This document shows, piece by piece, positions 1 to 7,303 of a DNA stretch of 15,488 nt. Position 1 is the stretch's first letter. Each line of letters starts with the position of its first letter. The notes under the pieces were generated by a model. That model made no database searches. It was not told the DNA's origin and was given only the letters and a program-made list of their open reading frames with translations. The position numbers and the translations under genes were made by a program. Source of the DNA: Physocladia obscura (Eukaryota; Chytridiomycota; Chytridiomycetes; Chytridiales; Chytriomycetaceae); the NCBI GenBank assembly GCA_027596945.1, contig JADGJH010000666.1:1-15488 (forward strand). The letters are read 5' to 3'.

Positions 1-219
1 CATGCAATGCGGGTGTTGAGTATGTTTCTGAGCAACAGTAGAAGAGCCAATTCTGCATTTGAAATAATACAGAATATGGTGGCAGGGATGAAATGCAAAT
101 ATCACAGTGGAATCGCTTTTGAATTACAACTCATCAGAGCAATCACCAATCTACCCATTTTACAAAGACTCAAGTCTGAGGCAAATACTTTCAGTTTATT
201 TTGGCGGGAAGTTGCATAA
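1..219 (+). CDS. possible 3' end of an unrecognised gene, cut by the window edge
   Basis: One plus-strand frame is open from the first bases of the window to a TAA at 217-219, giving about 70 residues (ending SLFWREVA). It contains an alternating hydrophobic/charged stretch, for example IRAITNLPILQRLKSEANTF, that could form a helix. There is no recognised domain. A convergent arrangement with the ABTB1 gene (minus strand, stop at 463) would fit, because the 243 bp between the two stops could hold both 3' untranslated regions. An open frame of this length also arises by chance in such sequence, and another overlapping frame (107-316) is also open, so this call is weak. Confidence 0.25.
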   Translation, partial: HAMRVLSMFLSNSRRANSAFEIIQNMVAGMKCKYHSGIAFELQLIRAITNLPILQRLKSEANTFSLFWREVA

Positions 220-462
220 GTTGCAACTGATGGCAATTATCTGCCTCTTTTTTCTTTTTTGCAAACTTTTTTCTAATGAGCATCCACTTACGAAAAACAG
301 ACACTATAACAGTTGAAAGAAAGGAAAAGGCGTTCAGTGTACTTTGGTCAAAATTCAAAGCTGAATATGTTTTAATGACAAAAAAAGCTATTTAAAAAAC
401 AGTAGTGGAGGGAACAATGACAGGAAAAATAAGAATTTTTCTTGCCCTTTCTTTCTCCTCTG
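220..462. other. intergenic, probably shared 3' flank
   Basis: This stretch is AT-rich with runs of T and A (for example the T-rich run around 247-262). I see no convincing coding frame, RNA gene or repeat. It most likely holds the 3' untranslated region of the ABTB1 gene, which is transcribed right to left, and perhaps that of the possible gene at 1-219. Confidence 0.5.
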
Positions 463-2334
463 TCAAGCGCGTGTATCTATCCATGAAAATCCAAGATTGT
501 TCAAAATCCCATCCAAAACTGCAAGTTTTTTTTCTAATTCTACCCTTCTCTCAATAGCATTTTCACCAATCCGCACCTCATTCAAAATACCAATGTCATC
601 ATCTCCGTTGAATCCATGAAGTCGCGAAAGCCACCATTTTAGATCATCAACAAAAATTACTGTATCAGCTTCTTCTCTATTTACAACACTTTGAGCGCTT
701 TCCAAAATCAACTCAGAAAATTCCACGTCCGAAGCAATTTTATCAAAGTTTTGTGCGTATAATTTTGTAATATGTTGCTCCAACCTTGGCAAATTCATTG
801 ACCAAGATGCTCGTAACAACGAATTTGAGTTTTTAATTTTATCTGATGGTAAAGACATAATGTAGTTGACGCAATTTGTTTTCAAGCGCTCGAGTAACAG
901 TAAATCGGAGACTTGAAGCAGCTCAAGCATAAAGTCGGAGTCAGGAAGAAATCGATGAAATCTGTCCTGTGAAGCACCTTTTCAACAAAGCAACGTATAT
1001 TATTTCTATTTGTTCTTACCGAGTACAAATAATCAAGAACACATGCAAAAACTGTCGGATGAGTCGTGAATGTTATTACTTTTTTTGGTAAATCGCTGCG
1101 GTTCTTGTCACATCTAATAGATTCTGTGAATCGTCCAAGTAACAGCGCCTGAAAATAATCACTTCGGAGAAGAAAAGTTTTATGACATGGAAATTCAACA
1201 TTTCCAACAACAACAATAATATCAGGGGAGGCTGCGGCAATTAAAATATAACCAGAAAGAAATTCATTGAAGGTTATGCTTCTTATGTCTAATTCTGGCG
1301 AAAAAATTCGTTCTTTTAGACTAAATAACCCTTTGGAATAGGTTTCAAAATCAATTGAATTTATGTCTGCAAGATGGGCGTTCGAAATCCAAGCTCCTGA
1401 AATCTCAATGTGGGACAAACACCAAGTTAAAAGCAACATACTATCTTGAACAAAGCCAATTTGTTTTTGCTGCCGCTGAATTTCAAAAGAATTAGGGTGC
1501 AATAAAGATAACAATTCGGGAGTTTTCCACTGTATTGCCAAAATTCGCAACGATTCGTCAATTGAGTGTACATGTTCGCGACGACTTTGAAGTTGACCCG
1601 TATATACCCAAATAAGAAATAATTTGCAGGCTTCCAGCAATACTTTTTTGCTATTTATTTTCAAAATATTTGAGTTTTTGAATCGCGTAATTATTTCAAA
1701 GCCTAGGAAAGGACACCTCGTCATCAATACAGATTTATGAACAGAAAATTTAACAGCTTCGAATGGTAATTTTTTTGCTTCGTCAACGTTTGGCAAAATC
1801 TGATCAAAAATTAAGTTAATTACTCATTACACAGCCGGAATGAACTTACTAATTCAAGATCAGAAAAATATTTTCTTCCATCCAGAAACAATGCTTTTGA
1901 GAAAAACATTGCGTAATCAGCGTCTGGATCAACCGCTTTTGAAAACTGATTATTTTTCAATAAAGTTCTGATTTCATTGTTCAACGCCTGTGAAGAGACC
2001 ATATTTAGATATGCAGTAGACACCATTTAGTTTGCGCAACCCACTCCATAAAAGCAACGCTCGCCTTCAAATGTGTTTGGATCGCAATTTGCGCCTCTGC
2101 TTAAAAGAAGCTGTGTGATTTTGATGTGCCCGCATAATGCCGAATAATACAAAGGAGTACAGTCCCAGATGTCACGGCAGTTAAATGGAACTTCCTCAAC
2201 GTCAATGAGGTGTTTTGCCTGCGGTTCCGTGAAATAAGGGTCAAACAAATAAAGTAAATCACACAAACACTGTCGAGATCCCCTGTTTTGCATGCGATCA
2301 GCAAATTGTCAAAGTGCGGATGTGCGTCATTCAT
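463..2334 (-). CDS. ABTB1: ankyrin and double BTB/POZ domain protein, ABTB1/BPOZ family
   Basis: Five exons on the minus strand (2334-2269, 2218-2045, 1987-1850, 1799-1020, 966-463) give 553 aa. All four introns (50, 57, 50 and 53 nt) are GT-AG and phase 0. Residues 10-80 form the ankyrin segment, with WDCTPLYYSALCGH and NTFEGERCFYG, the signature of the ABTB1 family. A first BTB lies at about 120-200 (SDLEL...VHKSVL...VYTGQL) and a second at about 317-400 (SPDIIVVVGNVEFPCHKTFL...LDYLYS). A helical tail resembling the human ABTB1 C-terminus, ending SWIDTRA, follows. Human ABTB1 is 478 aa; the extra length lies mainly between the two BTB domains (about 215-310). Family proteins are thought to act as CUL3 substrate adaptors; the substrate here is unknown. 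The donors GTTTGT and GTGGGT are non-consensus, but the phase and conserved sequence across the joins support them. Confidence 0.9.
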
Positions 2335-2428
2335 ATTTCAAATCACTTATTTGTGAAACCGGCTTTTTTCTTTGATTACTTTTTTGTTTCCAGCTCATGT
2401 TACAACTTCAATTTTATTTCCTCCCGCG

Positions 2429-4300
2429 TTAATAAAATAGAACTCCCATGTACTGCCCCAAATGTGAACCGAGTGGGTTTTGACGGGCGGATTGAATTCG
2501 AAGTAAAATTCTTTGAGCCGATGATCTGACTAATTGATTTGGAAAAGTTTTTGCAACATCCAATAATGAATCCCAATCTTCCTCTCTTTGTGGTTCTTTT
2601 CCTAAAATCTTTGGTAAAAATTCTATATGATTCAAGCAAGCAGTGGATATCTTGCTTGGTTTTTTTGAATCCTCGAGACACTGGGGTATTTCAATTTTAT
2701 GACATTCCCGAATCGCTTCAAACACAGATGCAATAAGCCTTGATTTCAATTCCAAAACCGTTCCGTCTTTTCTAAAACTTGTGACATCATTCGACAATAA
2801 ATCCGCAAATAACGCCAATAACACTCCAGAAGCATAATAAATTGCGATTCTTTCCTTCAAAACTCCGCATTCAACTACATTTTCCCAATTGACAGTCTCA
2901 CGCAACACTATTCCCAAATTATTGAGCGCGAGAATTGTTCCCAACAACCACCGTGTTCCTCCACATTCCTGCCAGAACATTTTTCGAGGCAATCGATGAA
3001 TTTCCACCAACATGAACAAAACTCGCACACTCGTCACGCGTTCACAGATATTTGCATCTGGACTTGAAATTCCATGTTTCAATGCATGCCAGAGCCGTTT
3101 GTTTTTGAGGGCATATTCAAATACATCATGTGTGGCCAATGTATGCGGCAACTTGTGGATAAGAGCTTGTGCAATCTCCGTGTATAACGTTGCAGGAGTT
3201 TTTTTTCTCAATGAAAGCGATCTCTCCGCATCAATAGGCGTCATTGTCAAATGTTTAAGTAGCGTCGCGATAGATGGTAACGATAATTGTTCATTGCTGG
3301 GCAATAAACAACGATATATTGAAAAAGGATCATCAATTTTTTCGAGCTCTCTCTCGATTTTTTTTGGCTTGTCAATTAATTGAAATTGCTTAAGCTTGTT
3401 ATTTTTCAAAACATGTTCGATGATGCAAGCTTCAACATTATTTTTGCAATTTTTTTGTGTGATGATAACACGATTTTTTTGGCCGAATTCTGGCGGTGTA
3501 TTGCCAAATGCAACCAGATTTCTCTCGATTTGAAAAAAGGATGAACGCGGCTGAGATATTTTTGTCTTTGACGGTGGCACTCGAGAAATCAAAATTTGAA
3601 ATTGATCACCGTCTTTTCTAGATTCAGCGGTGTCAAATTCAAAAGGCTCGGTTGCGATTATTGGAATGAAGGAACTAGCGGCACTTCGAAAAAGATCAAT
3701 GAATTCTTTTTCGGCAGCATAATGGCGACGGCGGTTTCTTGGAAATATACTGGAAATAGGTTGAAAAAAATATCTTGCATTGATTAACACCATAGGAACA
3801 ATTGAGAATCTTTTTTTGAGGGTTTCCGCACTTTTAATAACGCTTTTCATTAATTTTTCTGCGCTGATTATTTCTGCTGTCAAGCTTGTGGTGATACTGG
3901 AAGTAAAAGAATTATTATCTCGTAAAATGCAGTTAGATGAAGATGTTGACAGCCTTGTTGATTGAGTCTCAGTATTATTGCAACTCCTTGAAGAAGATGA
4001 TATTGATGATTTATTAGATTCAGATATTGATGATGTGGCAGTTTCAACTTCTTGAGTCAAGATTTGTTCCAACTTCTTTAGAAGTAAGTATATGTCGGAG
4101 TCAGCACAGTTGCTATCAGGAATATGTAAAATTGCAACTGTTAAGCCAGAAGCGTTGATCCAATATTCCTGAATTTTTTGGACAATGTGCTGTTTAATCT
4201 CGTTATTTGGGCCAGCAACAATTGTAAGACAATGCGGAGTGGTCGATGCAAGAAGCCATGCATCGATTGAAGTCGACATGAAAATTCTCAAGATTTTCAA
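2429..4300 (-). CDS. hypothetical protein, 623 aa, intronless
   Basis: I do not recognise this protein. The frame is uninterrupted for 623 codons, which is notable beside intron-rich neighbours. An alternative start eight codons in (MSTSIDAWLLAS, at 4279) is at least as likely as the first ATG, because the first codons lie in a small local repeat (AAAATCTTG twice). Residues 24-38 read CLTIVAGPNNEIKQH, which has the strand-loop look of a P-loop but lacks the GK[S/T]. Residues 88-140 are Ser/Thr-rich and probably disordered. Residues about 165-215 hold a second strand-rich block (VPMVLINARYF, FIPIIATEPFEF). From about 320 to 610 the sequence is mainly helix-like, with leucine-rich amphipathic stretches suggestive of an alpha-solenoid. 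One reading is a degenerate nucleotide-binding fold fused to a helical domain; this is inference. The stop lies 94 bp before the ABTB1 start on the same strand, and a TTTATT (AATAAA on the minus strand) sits at 2413-2418. Confidence 0.8.
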   Translation of the reverse strand: MKILRIFMSTSIDAWLLASTTPHCLTIVAGPNNEIKQHIVQKIQEYWINASGLTVAILHIPDSNCADSDIYLLLKKLEQILTQEVETATSSISESNKSSISSSSRSCNNTETQSTRLSTSSSNCILRDNNSFTSSITTSLTAEIISAEKLMKSVIKSAETLKKRFSIVPMVLINARYFFQPISSIFPRNRRRHYAAEKEFIDLFRSAASSFIPIIATEPFEFDTAESRKDGDQFQILISRVPPSKTKISQPRSSFFQIERNLVAFGNTPPEFGQKNRVIITQKNCKNNVEACIIEHVLKNNKLKQFQLIDKPKKIERELEKIDDPFSIYRCLLPSNEQLSLPSIATLLKHLTMTPIDAERSLSLRKKTPATLYTEIAQALIHKLPHTLATHDVFEYALKNKRLWHALKHGISSPDANICERVTSVRVLFMLVEIHRLPRKMFWQECGGTRWLLGTILALNNLGIVLRETVNWENVVECGVLKERIAIYYASGVLLALFADLLSNDVTSFRKDGTVLELKSRLIASVFEAIRECHKIEIPQCLEDSKKPSKISTACLNHIEFLPKILGKEPQREEDWDSLLDVAKTFPNQLVRSSAQRILLRIQSARQNPLGSHLGQYMGVLFY

Positions 4301-5060
4301 GATTTTCAGTGTTTATTCCTGAAAAGCTCAAAACAAAGCTCTCAATATTGCTACGGACTTTTTCAAAGCAACACAGTTTTTAATCGACAACCCCTCCTAC
4401 TGTACAGCCCACACACACTTTTCTGTGGAGCGTTTCTAATAAAAATTTGAATTGATTGAGATTGTACTGCGGCAAGTGACAAATCAACTCATCAACAGGC
4501 TGGGTCGAATTGTTCAAGGAATAAGGTTGGGGAAAACACGGGCAGACGGGGATGTTGCCAAGCCACCCCAAATGCCAATTTTATTGAGAAACACGAAAAT
4601 AAAATCAAAGAATACAAGCACGAAGCTTGCGTAGTGGGCGGAGGGTAGGGGGAACAACCGCACTAGACGTGGGTCGTTAAAGAGAAAAAGATAAAGAAAA
4701 TTTTAAACTTGACAAGTCTCCTTGCCTTGTTGAACTGGTTTTAATAAATCAAAACCTTGCACTTTGAATAAGTGTTTTATTTACACTCAATGGTATTGTG
4801 ATTTATGTTAGTGTATGTGTTCGCTGAGAAAATTCATTTTTGTGACGAATCAAATCAATTTTGAATGGTGTGGTTTATTCTCACTGGGAGTTAGTGAGTG
4901 ATAGTGTGATTGATTTTAGTGGGTCTCTTCGCTGAAAACGTTGTGCTTGTTTGAATGAAATGACGAATCAACTAAACTTGAATAGTGTGGGGATTGTTCA
5001 CTGGGAGTGAGTGATGAATCGCTTCGCTCCGTGTTGATTGACATTTGTATCCCTTATATA
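4301..5060. other. intergenic region between divergent genes
   Basis: The region separates the minus-strand gene starting at 4300 from the plus-strand gene or pseudogene starting near 5061, so it should contain promoters for both. Short open frames at 4380-4634 show no protein-like character. The stretch at 4630-4655 is purine/G-rich. The right half holds the degenerate direct repeat described separately. A TATATAAT string at 5055-5062 overlaps the candidate ATG at 5061, which is too close to act as a conventional TATA box for that start. Confidence 0.5.
4820..5014. repeat. two imperfect direct copies, about 108-118 bp apart
   Basis: The same ordered set of words occurs twice: TTCGCTGA (4820 and 4928), TGACGAATCAA (4843 and 4961), TTGAAT-GTGTGG (4861 and 4978) and TCACTGGGAGT-AGTGA (4881 and 4998). 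The spacing between copies changes from 108 to 118 bp because the second copy has extra bases between the first two words. It looks like an old tandem duplication in the presumed promoter region, or remnants of a dispersed repeat. Confidence 0.55.
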
Positions 5061-6302
5061 ATGTCAAATTCACCCCTTCTTCCCGCCGAGATGCCCCCTC
5101 ATTTAAACACGACCCTCAGCCGGGTCGTGTTCTCTCTCTTTGGACACTTTATTTGACTCTTTACTTTTCTTTCAAAGGCCCGTGTCAGGGAACAGACAGA
5201 CGTCAGTAGTTTCATCTACCGTGCCGCGGACAATTTGGCGGGTCGAGCAAATCATGAAAAGTCCACTGATGAATGCATCGATTTTTTTCTGAATGTGGCT
5301 CTGAATGGACAAGTGTATGGGTCTGACGTTATTTGCCAACGCAATAAGTCTGAACGAGAGGAAACATACAAGGAATTATCTGCAGGAAATGGCGCAAATT
5401 GTTATCATTGCGGCTGTGATGAGCTGGGTTGGCTGTCAGCGTTTGACCCAAATCAGGTATTTGTTCGTTACAATTGATTTACAGAATCAAGACTGAAATT
5501 CAACTTAGGGAACTCCTGACCGACTTAGCATAAGGAGCTATTTTAGCCAAGAGCAAATAACTATTTCTAGCTGTTTATTCTGCCAACGGTTAGCAAAGAT
5601 ATTATCTCTCATTCCAAACTAAATTATTAATTGCAGATTGTTCAATGAAATGAGCGAAGCTGAACGAGACCAGTACCTGACTTTACTTATCACGAAGCAT
5701 GACTTTCATTGAGCTGACAATGCTGTTGAATGTTATCTGATGTTGAAAACTGATGAGGAGGCAAACTAATGTGGAATCTAGCGATTGCACATGTACAAAA
5801 GTTATTGGGTGAAGAAATTCGGGAAACAAAGCAAAAAATCTCGCGAAAGTTACAAAAAGTATGTTACATTTGTTGAGATAACTTACCTGAATTTGCTGAC
5901 GCTTTTAAAGTTCAAAGTCCATGATGGCGAAGCGCTCTGGAAAGTACAAGGTTTTGGATGATATTCGCAAATACAGTCTGAGCGAAATGACAGAGGTCTG
6001 TCGCTTGTTGGACAATTGCTGCTTGGTATCTGGGATTGGGGTCGAAGATGCGGCTCTCTCAGTTGATAGTTTCGTGGTAGATTTTAGTTTTAGGATACTT
6101 ATAATTGGTTGTTTTCAGATACACACGAGATTCCCACTACGAAAAGAACACAATCGCCATTTTTTTAACTCGAATCAATGATGCCAAAGAATCTGACCCT
6201 TTATTTATATCGGAGGAGAACCTCAATTCTTACATGGCGGACAACAACATTGACCATAGTCATAGTTGCTTGCCTGCGCGAACCTTTGGCAAGATTGATT
6301 AA
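5061..6302 (+). pseudogene. unrecognised multi-exon gene, probably decayed
   Basis: No family is recognised. Coding-looking blocks follow one another but do not join cleanly. Block 1: ATG 5061-5123 (MSNSPLLPAEMPPHLNTTLSR), intron 5124-5177 (weak donor GTCGTG), then 5178 to about 5300 in the same frame (ARVREQTDVSSFIYRAADN). Block 2: about 5305-5456 in another frame (MAQIVIIAAVMSWVGCQR), with a phase-matched 180-nt intron 5457-5636 into LFNEMSEAERDQYLTLLI, ending at TGA 5710. Block 3: 5713-5766 in the same frame (ADNAVECYLMLKTDEEAN), then TAA. Block 4: ATG 5769 (MWNLAIAHVQKLLGEEIRE), intron 5859-5917, then 5918 to about 6075 (YKVLDDIRKYSLSEMTEV). Block 5: 6119-6302 (NTIAIFLTRINDAKESDPLF) to TAA. 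The lesions implied are a shift near 5300-5400, a stop at 5710, a one-base shift near 5767, and a frame mismatch at the last join. The last could be avoided with an unusual acceptor at 6129. Sequencing errors in a live gene would look the same. Confidence 0.5.
5106..5131. repeat. perfect inverted repeat, 10-bp stem and 6-nt loop
   Basis: AACACGACCC at 5106-5115 is the exact reverse complement of GGGTCGTGTT at 5122-5131, separated by TCAGCC. The GC-rich stem stands out against the AT-rich surroundings. It could be a stem-loop in RNA or a two-fold protein-binding site. If the exon model for the 5061 gene is right, the hairpin spans the first exon/intron boundary (donor at 5124). Confidence 0.6.
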
Positions 6303-6411
6303 ATTCCAGAAGAAGAAGCGTTTAGAAACCTATATCATTGTTATTGAAGATTAGTTAAATATTTGATGAAATCAGTTTGCTTTTTTGCTTAGTATTGAGT
6401 TTCAGTGCTAA

Positions 6412-6417
6412 AATAAA
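6412..6417 (+). terminator. candidate poly(A) signal AATAAA
   Basis: AATAAA lies 110 bp after the final stop of the 5061-6302 pseudogene, in an AT-rich setting. The distance is reasonable for a fungal 3' end, but the motif is common by chance in such sequence. Confidence 0.3.
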
Positions 6418-6546
6418 CAAGTCAGTAAGTATGGAATCAAATAGAACATTATGGAACTTTTTCGGTGTATGAAAATTCGGCAATTTTTCAAGTGGCGTGA
6501 AAAAAATGTCCACTCAAAAGTTTGAGATTAGGATTGGGACAAAATT

Positions 6547-6584
6547 CTGGGACAAAGACATTTTGTCTGTTTCATTTGTCCCAG
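6547..6584. repeat. nested inverted repeat (hairpin)
   Basis: CTGGGACAAA at 6547-6556 pairs exactly with TTTGTCCCAG at 6575-6584. Inside it AGACA (6556-6560) pairs with TGTCT (6564-6568) around a 3-nt loop. A further near-copy of the arm (TTGGGACAAAA, about 6535-6545) precedes it directly. No flanking gene explains it; it could be a hairpin or a remnant of a small transposon end. Confidence 0.5.
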
Positions 6585-7126
6585 TTTTGGAAGTCTTCCA
6601 TTGTCCACCTTTGTTTGATCACAATATTTTATACAAATATAGTCATTGAGGGTTCACAGAGAGGCTTTGAGAATAACATTGATGTTCGCGTTCCTACGAT
6701 TTTTTTTGGAAGCTGAGGGGTCACAGGCGAAGAACAGTAGATTTCTATTTGCTGCAATAAGCAGCCAGATGAGCTGTAGCGTGTAACAAAAACTCAACTC
6801 AACTCTATCGCAAGAAGAAACAGTGGTAACAACTTTCACTTGGAAAGTGGATAGGCAGTTGGGGGAATAACGACAACTGAACCGAAAGACCCCTCCCGTT
6901 TAATCGCTGTCAGATCATCGCTGTTCACCTGCGTAATCTACCGTTTGTGCATTCAGTTAGTTTGAGTTGGAATTGACGGTTTTTATATCGATGAACCCAG
7001 CATAGTTTATATCCGTGTATTTAATGGCGACACTGAATCTTGACACATGCCAAACCCAACAAGCAACTAAGGCAACACAATTCTTGCCGCAAACGCCTAT
7101 GAGTATCATGTGTGTATTTGCATCGT

Positions 7127-7160
7127 GTAGTTGTAGTTGTGGTTGCTGTTGTAGTTGTTT
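7127..7160. repeat. imperfect GTTGTA/GTTGTG microsatellite
   Basis: Short units of GTTGTA, GTTGTG and GTTGCT repeat through the presumed CDT2 5' leader. This explains the Cys- or Thr-rich open frames seen on both strands here, which I do not regard as genes. Confidence 0.55.
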
Positions 7161-7303
7161 TTTCTGCCCTTTTTGCTTTCTTTTGCATCTCGGACACGGA
7201 CATCAAACAGCCTTTTTTGGTCAAACCAAACGCGAACAAAAAAAAAAACATTGGTAAACAATTCGGTTAAGAATACCGCGTACGAGAATCCCTCAAACAA
7301 ACA

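Larger units (their letters stand above)
6303..7303. other. intergenic region and presumed CDT2 promoter / 5' leader
   Basis: No convincing gene is seen in this 1 kb. The left part is the 3' flank of the 5061-6302 pseudogene. The right part (about 6850-7303) should hold the CDT2 promoter and leader. TTTATATC strings near 6980 and 7008 could serve as core elements, and a C/T-rich to G/T-rich leader with a GTTGTA microsatellite precedes the ATG. I saw no clear MCB (ACGCGT) or E2F-type box that would mark G1/S control. Short open frames here (6522-6716, 6654-6839, 7015-7257) reflect low-complexity sequence. Confidence 0.45.

Noticed and set aside
2400..2681. 93-codon minus-strand frame (SRGFKKTKQDIHC...)
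   Set aside because: It overlaps the 3' part of the 623-codon gene in another frame and is lysine-rich only because of local base content.
3012..3383. 123-codon plus-strand open frame
   Set aside because: It lies antisense inside the 623-codon minus-strand gene, its composition is that of a shadow frame, and no family is recognised.
4380..4634. Overlapping 60-63 codon open frames on both strands
   Set aside because: They lie in a presumed promoter region, show no protein-like pattern, and are consistent with chance.
5710..5712. In-frame TGA read as selenocysteine or readthrough
   Set aside because: Frame breaks occur on both sides of it, so ordinary decay explains it better; no supporting element could be identified by eye.
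7015..7300. Cys-rich and Thr-rich open frames on both strands
   Set aside because: Both are translations of the GTTGTA microsatellite in the CDT2 leader.
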